Of a stretch of 64,000 bases of DNA, positions 42,666-51,588 are shown one piece after another; position 1 is the first letter of the stretch, and every line of letters starts with the position of its first letter. Below the pieces are notes generated by a model. The model was not told the origin of the DNA. It saw nothing but the letters and a program-made list of their open reading frames with translations, and did no database searches. The stretch is from Alkalidesulfovibrio alkalitolerans DSM 16529. GTDB taxonomy: Bacteria; Desulfobacterota; Desulfovibrionia; Desulfovibrionales; Desulfovibrionaceae. The DNA is taken from positions 1 to 64,000 of the forward strand of contig NZ_ATHI01000030.1 of assembly GCF_000422245.1 (NCBI RefSeq), in the 5' to 3' direction. A program made the translations under genes and the position numbers.

Positions 42666-45197
42666 ATGGGACAGGCTGCGACTGACGCCGATCAGATTCC
42701 GGTCACTAAGCGATCCCTCTTTTCCTGGGTGTGGGAAAGCAGCCTCAAACTACAGATACTGCTTCTCGTCGTCATCGTCGTCACCGTCTTTGCCCGCGTC
42801 CTGCCCCTCGAATTCCAGAAGAAGATCATCAACACGGCCATCGGCCAACGCAACCTCGACCTTTTGCTGCTGTATTGCGGCTATTATCTCGCCGCAGTGG
42901 TCACGGCCGGGGTCCTGAAATACGTCATCAACGTCATTCAGACGCATCTGGGCCAGACCACTCTGGCCACCCTGCGCAAGAAGCTCTATGATCACATCTT
43001 GAAGCTGCCGCTCAGCTATTTCCGCAAGACCCAGCCCGGCATGGTCGTCTCCTCGTTGGTCACTGAGATCGTGCCCGTAGGCGAGTTCGTCGGCATGGCC
43101 CTGGCCGTGCCGCTGACCAACATCCTGACCCTGCTCGGTTTCGGCATCTACCTCTTCTATCTCAATTGGCAGATGGCGCTCATCACCATGGCCATCTACC
43201 CCATCGTCCTGCTGGTCATCCCGCGCCTGCAACGCAAGACGAACGAGGTCAACAAGAAACGCGTCGATGCGACGCGCGAGATTTCCTCGAACATCGCCGA
43301 AAGCATTTCCGGCATCCACGAGATCCATGGCAACGGCTCGTACGGCATCGAGAGCCGCCGTTTCGGCGCGCAGTGCGACACGCTGGAACGCTATCGCATC
43401 GTCTGGACCCTCTACAAGACAGGCGTCAAGGCGATCAACAATCTTCTCGTCAACCTCGCGCCATTCCTGCTTTTCCTGGTCGGCGGCTACTTGATCATCC
43501 AGGGCCGCTTCGATCTCGGCGCCTTGGTCGCCTTCCTCTCCGCGCAGGAGAAGCTCTTCGAGCCTTGGAAGGAGCTCATGGAGTTCTACCAAGTCTATCA
43601 GGACGCCTCGGTGCGCTACTCCAGGACAATGGAGTATTTCGACTTTCCCTCCGAGCACGTGCTCGTGGTCGCCGGGCGTGCTCCCTTGCAGCTCGAACCG
43701 CGCGTGGAGATAGAGAACCTCTCCTTCGAAGTCGAGGGTGGCATCCGTCTGCTGCACGACATCAATCTGACCGTGGAACCGGGCGAGCAGCTCGCCCTGG
43801 TAGGCTTTTCCGGTTCAGGCAAGAGCACGCTCGCCCTGTGCGTCGGTCAACTCTACAAATACACTTCCGGCTCCCTGCGCCTGGGCGGCCATGAGGTCAG
43901 CAGCCTCTCCAAACAGGACATGACCGAGAACTTGGGCTTCGTCTCGCAAAGCCCCTTCATCTTTACGGGAACCATCAAGGACAACCTGCTCTATGCGTGC
44001 GAGGCCGCCCTGCACGGCGCACCAGGGGTGGAGGGCGAAAACCTGCCGTCGCTCGACGACCAGATCGCGGTGTTGCAACAGGCGGGCATTTTCGTGGACG
44101 TGCTGCGCTTCGGCTTGAACGCAGTGCTCGACGAGACTGAGGACGAACGCCTCTCCGAGCGCATCATCCGCATGCGCGAAAGCTTCCGTCGGGATTACGG
44201 CGAGGCTTTGGCCGACATGGTGGAGTTCTTCGACGAGGGCCGCTATCTGGTCCATTCCAGCGTCGCCGCCAACCTGATTTTCGGTGGCGCACGCGATCCC
44301 GACTGGGCCGCGGACAAGTTGGCCGAGAACCATGAATTCACGGCATTTCTCGACGCAACCCAGACGCGAGGCCCGCTGCTCGCTTTAGGCGCGGAGATCG
44401 CCCGCACCACCGTGGACATCCTCGGTAACATGCCCAAGGACGCGGTGTTCTTCGAGCAGAGCCCAATCCCGGCCGAAGCCATCGAGGACTACAAGGAGAT
44501 CGCGAGGCGGCTTGAGCGCGGCCGGGTTGCCGACCTTCCGCCCGAAGACCGCACCCGGTTGCTCGATCTGGCCCTGGCCTTCGTTCCCGGACGGCACAAG
44601 ATGGTCGCCATGCCTCAGGTGCTCGAACGCATGCTCCTAGAGGCCCGCGCGGCTTTCCGTGAAAACGTCGAGGCCAGGCATCCGGGAGCTTTCACTTTCT
44701 ATCGTATGGACGAGTACCTGGGCTCACAGACCATCCTGGACAACATTCTGTTCGGCAAGGTGCGCAGTCAAAATCCCCAGGCTCAGGAGAGGATATCCCA
44801 GAGCATCATCCAGCTTCTCGTGGAGGAGGATCTTCTCGAATCCGTCGTGGCCATCGGCATGCGCTTCCAGGTCGGCAGCAAGGGCGACAAGCTCTCGGGA
44901 GGCCAACGCCAGAAGCTGGCCATCGCCCGCTGTTTCCTTAAACAACCGCGCCTGATGATCCTCGACGAGGCCACCTCGGCCCTGGACAACAAGTCGCAGG
45001 CGCGCATCCAGAACATCCTGGAGACCCGTTACAGGGGCCGCAGCACGGTCATCGCGGTGGCGCACCGCCTGGACATCATCATCAATTATGACAAGGTGGC
45101 GGTCATGAAGGCGGGCAAGATCGTCGAATGCGGCAGCTACCCCGAACTCATGGCCAAGAAAGGGAGCCTTTATGAACTCGTCCACGGAAAGAAATGA
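42666..45197 (+). CDS. ABC exporter with a large insertion in the ATPase domain
   Basis: An 843-residue half-transporter. Residues about 30-310 form an ABC type-I exporter membrane domain. The ATPase domain has Walker A SGSGKST near residue 382 and a Q-loop region FVSQSPFIFTGTIKDNL (about 425-441). The signature LSGGQRQK comes only at about 743, Walker B LMILDEATSALD at about 763, and the H-loop VAHRLD later. A normal ABC ATPase has about 100 residues between Walker A and the signature; here there are over 360. The extra ~230 residues (about 445-675) are helical and charged. A second DN-loop-like stretch (GSQTILDNILFGK) occurs just before the signature. The start is the ATG with GGGAGTGGGG upstream. 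The next gene begins inside its last codons. The substrate is unknown. Confidence 0.88.
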   Translation: MGQAATDADQIPVTKRSLFSWVWESSLKLQILLLVVIVVTVFARVLPLEFQKKIINTAIGQRNLDLLLLYCGYYLAAVVTAGVLKYVINVIQTHLGQTTLATLRKKLYDHILKLPLSYFRKTQPGMVVSSLVTEIVPVGEFVGMALAVPLTNILTLLGFGIYLFYLNWQMALITMAIYPIVLLVIPRLQRKTNEVNKKRVDATREISSNIAESISGIHEIHGNGSYGIESRRFGAQCDTLERYRIVWTLYKTGVKAINNLLVNLAPFLLFLVGGYLIIQGRFDLGALVAFLSAQEKLFEPWKELMEFYQVYQDASVRYSRTMEYFDFPSEHVLVVAGRAPLQLEPRVEIENLSFEVEGGIRLLHDINLTVEPGEQLALVGFSGSGKSTLALCVGQLYKYTSGSLRLGGHEVSSLSKQDMTENLGFVSQSPFIFTGTIKDNLLYACEAALHGAPGVEGENLPSLDDQIAVLQQAGIFVDVLRFGLNAVLDETEDERLSERIIRMRESFRRDYGEALADMVEFFDEGRYLVHSSVAANLIFGGARDPDWAADKLAENHEFTAFLDATQTRGPLLALGAEIARTTVDILGNMPKDAVFFEQSPIPAEAIEDYKEIARRLERGRVADLPPEDRTRLLDLALAFVPGRHKMVAMPQVLERMLLEARAAFRENVEARHPGAFTFYRMDEYLGSQTILDNILFGKVRSQNPQAQERISQSIIQLLVEEDLLESVVAIGMRFQVGSKGDKLSGGQRQKLAIARCFLKQPRLMILDEATSALDNKSQARIQNILETRYRGRSTVIAVAHRLDIIINYDKVAVMKAGKIVECGSYPELMAKKGSLYELVHGKK

Positions 45198-45708
45198 CCG
45201 TTGCGAGAGCAGGGAAACCTGCGAGTTCCAGCAGAACATCGACGTCTTCCGGCAGATAGCCTTTTTCGCCGGGTTGCCGCTGGAGCCGTTGAAGGTTCTA
45301 GCCTATCTGGCGGAACGCACCACCTTCAAGCCCGGCGAATGCCTGTTCCACGAGGGCGAGGCGGATGGCCAGGCCTTTTACATCCTGTCTGGACGGGCTC
45401 GTTTGGAGCGCTCGGGGGATGGGGCCGGCACGAAACTCACGAGCTACGGCCCGGGGGACTTTCTGGGCGGGTTGGCGCTCCTTGGCGACATGCAGCGCCT
45501 GTTTTCCCTGTGCGCGGAAAGCGAGGTCGAAGCCATGGTCGTAACACGCGAGAAGTTCGCCAAGACCCTGGCGCAGTTTCCGGAAATCCAGTCCCGATTG
45601 ATGGAGAACGTAGTCGATCTCGTGCGTGATTGGGAGAAGAGCTTCTTTTTCGATCACGCAGGCGCGTGCCAGGCATGCGCCGAGCATATCGGCGTAAGCC
45701 TGGTCTAG
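45172..45708 (+). CDS. Cyclic-nucleotide-binding-domain protein
   Basis: A 178-residue protein with one cNMP-binding (CRP-type) domain, about residues 30-150: FFAGLPLEPLKVLAYLAERTT, the GECLFHEGEADGQAFYILSG beta-roll and GPGDFLGGLALLGD. There is no C-terminal helix-turn-helix, so it is not a transcription factor of the CRP kind. A C-terminal CQAC pair could be redox- or metal-related. It overlaps the ABC exporter gene by 26 bases and is certainly co-translated with it. This suggests it senses a nucleotide or small ligand to control the exporter. Confidence 0.85.
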   Translation: MNSSTERNDRCESRETCEFQQNIDVFRQIAFFAGLPLEPLKVLAYLAERTTFKPGECLFHEGEADGQAFYILSGRARLERSGDGAGTKLTSYGPGDFLGGLALLGDMQRLFSLCAESEVEAMVVTREKFAKTLAQFPEIQSRLMENVVDLVRDWEKSFFFDHAGACQACAEHIGVSLV

Positions 45709-45718
45709 GGGGAGGAGC

Positions 45719-46366
45719 ATGGCGAGGGTTGAAATTCGGTCGGCGTGGCGCGCGTCGAGGTGTTTGATGCTTACGGCGGCGCTTCTTCTCCTTTTCACGG
45801 GAGTCGGTCACGCGCAGCGGCAGGCGCCCAAAGGCATTGCGGGCGTCACGCTCGGCGAGCACATCGAGCAGGCCGCGGACAAGGTGCGCAAGGAGACGGC
45901 TGGCGTGCCTTGGGGGCTTGGCCATCTGGAGCGGGCGGAAACCTTGCCGCTGCCCGGCTTTCGCAGCGGGTACGTCGAATACGGAACCTGCGCGCAGCCG
46001 GGCCGCATCGTGCGCATCAAGCTGAACTACGAAGACGAGTCCCTGCGCTTATTCAACACGCTGCTCGACGCCTTGAAAAAACGTTATGGTCAGCGGCCCG
46101 AATGGCGAGGCGACGCCTTCGGTACGCTCAAGGTCTGGAAATGGAGCATCCCGGATGGGAAAGGCAACAGCGTCAGTCTCATCCTGCAAAACTATCAGGG
46201 CGATGACGACAGCTATTCCGAGGGCACGTCGATCAGGCTCGGCGTTCGCAACTGGATCGACGACGAGATAGCCTGCGCCCGCAAGCGCGTCGAGAGGGAA
46301 CCCGCGCGTCCCGCGCCGACGGACGGCCGGGCGCGCGACCTTGACTGGCTGCTGCCGACGGACTAA
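45719..46366 (+). CDS. Secreted protein of unknown function
   Basis: A 215-residue protein with a signal peptide (basic start, LMLTAALLLLFTGVGHA, cut before QRQA). The mature part opens with PKGIAGVTLGEHIEQAADKV, a pattern common in small periplasmic proteins that begin with a GxTLG loop. There are two cysteines, no heme or lipobox. The C-terminal ~25 residues are Pro/Arg-rich. The ATG has GGGGGAGGAGC directly upstream. It lies 10 bases after the cNMP protein in the exporter operon and may work with it in the periplasm. Confidence 0.72.
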   Translation: MARVEIRSAWRASRCLMLTAALLLLFTGVGHAQRQAPKGIAGVTLGEHIEQAADKVRKETAGVPWGLGHLERAETLPLPGFRSGYVEYGTCAQPGRIVRIKLNYEDESLRLFNTLLDALKKRYGQRPEWRGDAFGTLKVWKWSIPDGKGNSVSLILQNYQGDDDSYSEGTSIRLGVRNWIDDEIACARKRVEREPARPAPTDGRARDLDWLLPTD

Positions 46367-46444
46367 CGGCACGCATCGGCGCGTCGTGCGGCCCTGGATT
46401 TTCCGTAAACAGGGGCCGCCCGCGAAAGGAGCAAGACCAGCGCA

Positions 46445-46882
46445 ATGGATACGGTCGTCAGGTGTTCGTTCACGCTGGCCAACAGGCTGGGCGAACTCGA
46501 AAGCCTGCGCGAGAGGCTGGAACGCTTCGCCGACGAGGCAGGTCTTGGCCCGCGCGGGCTGTTCGAGATCAACCTCGTGCTGGACGAGTTGGTGACCAAC
46601 ATTATCAGCTACGGGTACCCGAGCGAGGAAACGCATTTCATAGACCTTTCCCTGAGCGTCGAAGGCGACGAACTGACGGCCGTAATCGAGGACGCGGGCA
46701 TACCCTTTGACCCGCTTTCGGCCAAGTCGCCCGATATCGACGCGCCCATCGAGGAGCGCGGTGTGGGCGGCCTTGGCATCCATCTGGCCCGGAACATGGT
46801 CCGGGAGATGCACTACGAGCGGCGTGACGGACGAAACGTTCTGACGCTGAAAAAGCGCGTGGATCGCGCGCGAGGAGTTTGA
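46445..46882 (+). CDS. RsbW-type anti-sigma factor serine kinase
   Basis: A 145-residue GHKL-fold ATPase with the N-box EINLVLDELVTNIISYGYP (about residues 41-59), the G1 motif IEDAGIPFDP and the G2 motif GVGGLGIHLARN. Such kinases bind a partner protein and phosphorylate the serine of a STAS-domain antagonist. The antagonist is the next gene, 7 bases downstream, so the two form a partner-switch module. The target may be a sigma factor or another protein, since no sigma gene is adjacent. The same strand and tight spacing link them to the ABC-exporter genes. Confidence 0.88.
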   Translation: MDTVVRCSFTLANRLGELESLRERLERFADEAGLGPRGLFEINLVLDELVTNIISYGYPSEETHFIDLSLSVEGDELTAVIEDAGIPFDPLSAKSPDIDAPIEERGVGGLGIHLARNMVREMHYERRDGRNVLTLKKRVDRARGV

Positions 46883-46889
46883 AACAGCC

Positions 46890-47222
46890 ATGCGCATGAG
46901 CGAGGAGACCAACGGAGACGTGGTGGTGCTGTCCGTGGCGGGCAGGCTCGATTCCAATACTTCCGGGGAGTTCGAGGATCTTCTTTTGGAGCGCATACGC
47001 GGCGGCACGCGCAAGCTCGTGCTGGACTTCCAGGCCCTGGAGTACATTTCGAGCGCTGGACTGCGGGTGCTGCTCAAGGCCACCCGTGAGGTCAAGGCTC
47101 AGGGTGGCAAGATGGTCATCTGTCAGGCAAGGGATTATATCCAGGAAGTCTTCGATCTCTCCGGATTCACGGCCGTGTTTTCCCTTTCGCCCGACATAGC
47201 CGGGGCCTACGCGCAATTCTAG
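46890..47222 (+). CDS. STAS-domain anti-sigma factor antagonist
   Basis: A 110-residue single STAS domain. The phosphoacceptor region is LEYISSAGLRVLLKA (about residues 50-64), where the second serine of ISSAG is the usual target. VVLSVAGRLDSNTSGEFED is the N-terminal strand-helix. It would bind and release the kinase encoded just upstream depending on phosphorylation. The start codon is 7 bases after the kinase stop. No phosphatase gene (RsbU/SpoIIE type) is in view. Confidence 0.9.
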   Translation: MRMSEETNGDVVVLSVAGRLDSNTSGEFEDLLLERIRGGTRKLVLDFQALEYISSAGLRVLLKATREVKAQGGKMVICQARDYIQEVFDLSGFTAVFSLSPDIAGAYAQF

Positions 47223-47240
47223 GGTCTCGCACCGTTGGCG

Positions 47241-48446
47241 TCACCCCTGGCCATCCACATGCCAGGCCAGGGCGCGGGACAAAAGCGTATGCCCCGGGTC
47301 CACGAGCAGGCCGGTCGCCTTGGCTGTATCCTCGTTGAAGGCGGACACGCTGGATGGCCTGGAGCAGCCCTTCCAGGAGAGAGCGAAGGGCACCGGAGCG
47401 GCGTGGTGGGTGCGCAGGGCGAGAGGCGTCAAATGGTCGCAGGTGGTCAGGAAGACAGCCTCCTCGTCCCACAGCGCGCGTGTCAGCGGATCGAGCACCA
47501 GGGCGTCGAAGCGCCGGATGGCCTCGACCTTGCCCGCCACGTCGCCGCCATGGCCGCATTCGTCCGGTCCCTCCAAATGGACGTAGACGAAATCGCCGCG
47601 CTCCAGAAAGCGTAGCGCCGCTTCCACTTTCCCCGCGTAGTTGGTGTCCAGAAGGCCAGTGGCTCCGGGCACCTCGATGACCTCCATGCCCGAGGCGCGG
47701 CCAAGCCCACGCACCAGATCCACAGCCGAGATCACCGCTCCCTTGAGCCCGAAGGCTGCCTCGAAGCGCGGCAAAGCCAGCGAACGGCCCTGGCCCCAGG
47801 GCCAGACCGCATTGGCGCGCGTCGCGTTGCCGGACATGCTCCGCAATATTTCGCTAGCCTCGCGCACGATGCGCCAAAGCGCCGGACTTTTGGCGTATTC
47901 GGTCAGATCCGGGGCGATCCCCTGGTCCGTGATGTCGTGGGGGGGGCGGATGGTCAACCCCGCGTCGGCCGTGGCCGCGCCGCCGCGTTGCACCAGCAGG
48001 TGGCGATATTGCACGCCCGGATGCAGGGTGAAGGTTTCGTCGTCCAGGCGCTTCTTGAGTGCGGCGATGAGTTCCGCCGCCGCGTCAGTGGCGATGTGCC
48101 CGGCCGAGTAGTCGCGCATCACGCCGTTCTCGTCGAATCCGTCCGTGGTCACCAGGTTCAGCCGCCAGATGAGGTCGTCGGGCTCGGTGTCGAGTCCCTG
48201 CGCCGCAGCCTCGATGGGGCCGCGCCCGGTATGGTGCGTGGCGGGGTCAAAGCCCAGAAGCGACATGTTGGCTACGTCCGAGCCCGGCGGCATGCCGTGG
48301 GGCACGGTGCGGCAAAGCCCCACGATTCCTTCCCGGGCCAGCCGGTCCATGATCGGGGTGTCGGCGGCCATGAGCGGCGTCTTGCCACCCAGAGATTCCA
48401 CGGGCCAGTCGCCCATGCCGTCGGCGATGCAGACCACGAACTTCAT
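47241..48446 (-). CDS. apgM: Cofactor-independent phosphoglycerate mutase, archaeal type
   Basis: A 401-residue alkaline-phosphatase-superfamily enzyme. The metal-binding serine motif is GSDVANMSLLG near residues 55-65. VVCIADGMGDWP opens the protein, and HLEGPDECGHGGD plus TTCDHLTPLALRTHH carry the C-terminal metal ligands. It interconverts 3- and 2-phosphoglycerate. The ATG at 48446 has a perfect GGAGG. It converges with the STAS gene, whose stop lies 18 bases away. In related genomes it often sits beside hom; here other genes lie between. Confidence 0.92.
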   Translation of the reverse strand: MKFVVCIADGMGDWPVESLGGKTPLMAADTPIMDRLAREGIVGLCRTVPHGMPPGSDVANMSLLGFDPATHHTGRGPIEAAAQGLDTEPDDLIWRLNLVTTDGFDENGVMRDYSAGHIATDAAAELIAALKKRLDDETFTLHPGVQYRHLLVQRGGAATADAGLTIRPPHDITDQGIAPDLTEYAKSPALWRIVREASEILRSMSGNATRANAVWPWGQGRSLALPRFEAAFGLKGAVISAVDLVRGLGRASGMEVIEVPGATGLLDTNYAGKVEAALRFLERGDFVYVHLEGPDECGHGGDVAGKVEAIRRFDALVLDPLTRALWDEEAVFLTTCDHLTPLALRTHHAAPVPFALSWKGCSRPSSVSAFNEDTAKATGLLVDPGHTLLSRALAWHVDGQG

Positions 48447-48654
48447 GCGTCCTCCAGGCGCCGCGATTCGGCGCACGGCGCACCCTAGCGCAAGGTGGGC
48501 CGGGAAGGAAGCGCATTGGTCCGGGGGGCCCGTGTATTCATGCCGCCTTGGACGTGATTCGGCATTTGATTTGTCTTGAAATGCAACGTGTTACCGTTGC
48601 CAAGAAGGCGCGCGGACTTGACGCCGGGGCCAAAAGGTGGTCAAGCTCGCCCGC

Positions 48655-50403
48655 ATGCACGCTGAGGATAACGTCGGATCGCCTCGCGCGCCTCGTTCGG
48701 AAGCCGCCCTGATTGCGGCGCGCGCGATCGAGGCGCTGGCGCAGCATGTGGCCGTTTGTGACGCCTCGGGGCGTGTGGTGCTGGCCAACGCGGCCTGGCG
48801 CGGTTTCGCGAGTACGCAGCCGGACGGAGAGTGTTTCCGGCCGATTGTGGGCGAACCCTGCCGGGGCGTCCGTCTGCAAAGCCCCGATGGCCCTGTCTGG
48901 ATGGGTGAACAAGAGATTTCGGACGTCATTGCGGGCAGGGCACCGGAGTTCTCGCTTCGCTATCCCGTCTCCACAACGCTTGGCACGCGCTGGTTCGCCA
49001 TGCGCGTGACCCCGCTGGGGCTGCCCGAAGGACCGGGCGCGCTCGTGGTGCATGAAGACGTCACGGAGTGTGCCGACCTCGAAGACGAATTGACGCATCA
49101 CGCCCTGCACGACCGCCTCACGGCGCTGCCCAATCGCGCCCTGCTCCTGGACCGTCTGAACATGGCCGTGAAACGCGCCAAACGGCGAGGCACGGCGAAC
49201 TATGCGTTGCTCTACCTCGATATCGACCGCTTCAATGTGGTCAACGAATCGCTTGGTCACGTCTCCGGCGACATGCTGCTCATGGCGCTTGCGCACCGGC
49301 TGCTCGGTGTGACCAAGGAGATGGACACTCTGTCTCGCTTCGGCAGTGACGAGTTCGCGCTCCTTCTGGAGGACGTGGAAAGCCCCGGCGCAGTTGGCGA
49401 GGTCGCCGAGCGGGTTCTCGAACGCGTGCGTCAGCCGTTCAGTCTCAAGCGCCGTTCCGTCGTCGTCACCATGTCCATCGGCATCGTCCTTGGCTCCACG
49501 GACTACGAAAACGCAGGCCAGGTGCTGCGCGACGCCGAGACGGTCATGCACAGGGTGCGCGAGGGCGGTGGCGGACGCTACGAGATTTTCAGTGAGGCCA
49601 TGCGCGTGAGCGCGGGCAAACGCTTGCAACTGGAGATGGACCTGCGCAAGGCCCTGGACGCGGGCGAGATCGGCGTCCACTACCAACCCATCGTCTCGCT
49701 TGCGGACGGCCAGCTTCGCGGCATGGAAGCCCTGGCCCGCTGGCGGCATCCCGAACTCGGCATGGTTCCGCCCATGGAGTTCATCCCCGTGGCCGAGGAG
49801 ACCGGGCAGATCGTCTCCCTGGGCCATTTTGTCCTGCGTCGGGCCTGCACCAAACTAGCCGAGTTGCAGCGCCGCTATCCCGGCGTCGAGGCGTTGACCA
49901 TGAACGTCAACATCTCCGGCGCGCAGTTCGCCCGGCCCGAGTTTGCCGACGAAGTGCGCGAGGTCATCGAGGAGACGGGAATCCGGCCGGGCAGCCTCAA
50001 GCTCGAACTGACCGAGAGCGTGATCATGGCCGATGCCCGCAAGGCCGTGGACTCCATCCGCGCCCTGCGCGATCTGGGCGTGCACGTGGTCATCGACGAC
50101 TTCGGCACGGGCTACTCCTCGCTCTCCTATCTGCAGCGCTTCCCGGTAAGCTGCCTGAAGGTGGACCGCAGCTTCGTGCTGACCATGGCGGACACCAAGG
50201 GCAACCGCGAGATCGTCAAAACGATCATCAAGATGGCGCACAGCCTGGGGCTCGAAGTGGTGGCCGAGGGCGTGGAGCAGGCCGAGCAGCTTGAAATCCT
50301 CGCGGGACTGTCCTGCGAGAGCGGGCAGGGTTTTCTCTTCTCCAAACCGCTGGACGATCAGGATCTCGACATTCTTCTGCACGAGCGCCTGGGATCGGTC
50401 TGA
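48655..50403 (+). CDS. PAS-GGDEF-EAL cyclic-di-GMP protein
   Basis: A 582-residue cytoplasmic protein. Residues about 20-135 look like a PAS sensor (HVAVCDASGRVVLANAAW). Residues about 145-310 are a GGDEF domain whose signature reads GSDEF, so cyclase activity is doubtful or changed. Residues about 325-575 are an EAL phosphodiesterase domain with the signature MEALARWRHPELG, the NVNISGAQF segment, LTES and DDFGTGYSSLSYL, all intact. It most likely degrades c-di-GMP, possibly activated by GTP binding to the GGDEF domain. No membrane segment is present. The start is ATG 48655; a GTG at 48637 is possible. Related to motility or biofilm control. Confidence 0.9.
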   Translation: MHAEDNVGSPRAPRSEAALIAARAIEALAQHVAVCDASGRVVLANAAWRGFASTQPDGECFRPIVGEPCRGVRLQSPDGPVWMGEQEISDVIAGRAPEFSLRYPVSTTLGTRWFAMRVTPLGLPEGPGALVVHEDVTECADLEDELTHHALHDRLTALPNRALLLDRLNMAVKRAKRRGTANYALLYLDIDRFNVVNESLGHVSGDMLLMALAHRLLGVTKEMDTLSRFGSDEFALLLEDVESPGAVGEVAERVLERVRQPFSLKRRSVVVTMSIGIVLGSTDYENAGQVLRDAETVMHRVREGGGGRYEIFSEAMRVSAGKRLQLEMDLRKALDAGEIGVHYQPIVSLADGQLRGMEALARWRHPELGMVPPMEFIPVAEETGQIVSLGHFVLRRACTKLAELQRRYPGVEALTMNVNISGAQFARPEFADEVREVIEETGIRPGSLKLELTESVIMADARKAVDSIRALRDLGVHVVIDDFGTGYSSLSYLQRFPVSCLKVDRSFVLTMADTKGNREIVKTIIKMAHSLGLEVVAEGVEQAEQLEILAGLSCESGQGFLFSKPLDDQDLDILLHERLGSV

Positions 50404-50513
50404 AGTCTTGCCGCGCTGGCGGCATGCCGGTGCGGTCGATTGTCGTTCTCACGACTTTACCGTGTCGTCCTCCCTGGCTATAGACGTGTCAATCTGTTGA
50501 AAAGTCCCATTTC

Positions 50514-50637
50514 GCAGGTCGTTCAAAAAGCGCCAGATACATGGCGCGAGAAAAGTTCAAGGCCGACGTGTAGTAAAGAATACGCGAGGATTTGAACTTT
50601 TTGCGGTAACGCGGCAGATGGTGCTTTTTCAACGATC
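50514..50637. repeat. Dispersed palindromic repeat, full copy
   Basis: The two halves are imperfect inverted repeats: GTTCAAAAAGCGCCAGAT... at the left pairs with ...ATGGTGCTTTTTCAACG at the right, and AAAAGTTCAA with TTGAACTTTT inside. It lies between the c-di-GMP protein and the CDF gene, just before the CDF ribosome site. Confidence 0.75.
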
Positions 50638-50649
50638 AGGGAGTCCCGC

Positions 50650-51588
50650 ATGCACCACGATCTGCGCCGCTATGCCTGGCTGTCCATCGCCGCCTCGCTG
50701 GTCGGGCTCGTGCTCAAGTTCGGTGCCTGGCACGTCACCGGCTCGGTGGGACTTTTCTCCGACGCCGTGGAGTCATTGGTCAATCTCGCGGCCGGAGTGG
50801 CCGCGCTCATCGCCCTGAGCGTCGCCCGGCTGCCGCCGGACCGTCGCCATGCGTTTGGCCATGGCAAGGCGGAATATTTCTCCAGTGCGCTCGAAGGCGT
50901 GCTCGTGTTGGTGGCGGCCGTGGGCATCGCCTGGGCCTCGGTGCAGCGGTTCCTCGATCCGCGCGAGCTTGACAATCTGGGCCTCGGGCTTGTGGCCGTG
51001 GTCGCGGCCGCAGCCGTCAACTGGGGCACGGCGCGGATTCTGCTCAGAGCCGCGAGCGAGCACGACTCCATCACCCTTGAAGCCGATGGCAGACATCTGC
51101 TGACCGACGTCTGGACCTCGGGCGCCCTGGTCTTGGCGCTATGCATCCTGCTTGTGGCACCCGGCCTGGCGTTCCTCGATCCGCTTCTGGCCATGCTCAT
51201 GGCCGCAAACATCGCCCGCACGGGCGTGGACCTCGTGCGGCGCTCGGCGGGCGGGCTCATGGACCATTCCCTGCCCGAGGAGGAACTGGACGTCATCGCC
51301 CAGGCGGTGCGCCGCCGCGCGCCGGCGCGTACCGAGATCCATGCCTTGCGCACACGCAAGTCCGGGCGGCAGCGCTTCGCCGATTTTCACATGCTCTTGC
51401 CGGGAGAAACCACGGTCAAGGAATCGCACGATGTTTGTTGCGCCGTGGAAGACGAGGTGCGGCGGGCCCTGCCGCGCCTGAATCTGACCATCCACGTGGA
51501 GCCTTTGGAGGAGCAGGCCGGAGGCGATCCGGACATGCCGGACAGACGATGCCCCGCAGCCGAGGTGGAGGACGAGGCTACTGAATGA
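50650..51588 (+). CDS. Cation diffusion facilitator (CDF) metal exporter
   Basis: A 312-residue six-helix transporter. The metal-site residues are visible in GLFSDAVESLVN (TM2, about residues 36-47) and HDSITLEADGRHLLTDV (TM5, about 138-154). HAFGHGKAEY between TM2 and TM3 is the usual histidine loop. The C-terminal cytoplasmic domain (about 205-290) has HALRTRKSGRQRFADFHM. CDF proteins export Zn, Fe, Co or Mn in exchange for protons; the metal cannot be told. The ATG has AGGGAG upstream. Its 3' end overlaps the convergent response regulator by 11 bases. Confidence 0.92.
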   Translation: MHHDLRRYAWLSIAASLVGLVLKFGAWHVTGSVGLFSDAVESLVNLAAGVAALIALSVARLPPDRRHAFGHGKAEYFSSALEGVLVLVAAVGIAWASVQRFLDPRELDNLGLGLVAVVAAAAVNWGTARILLRAASEHDSITLEADGRHLLTDVWTSGALVLALCILLVAPGLAFLDPLLAMLMAANIARTGVDLVRRSAGGLMDHSLPEEELDVIAQAVRRRAPARTEIHALRTRKSGRQRFADFHMLLPGETTVKESHDVCCAVEDEVRRALPRLNLTIHVEPLEEQAGGDPDMPDRRCPAAEVEDEATE

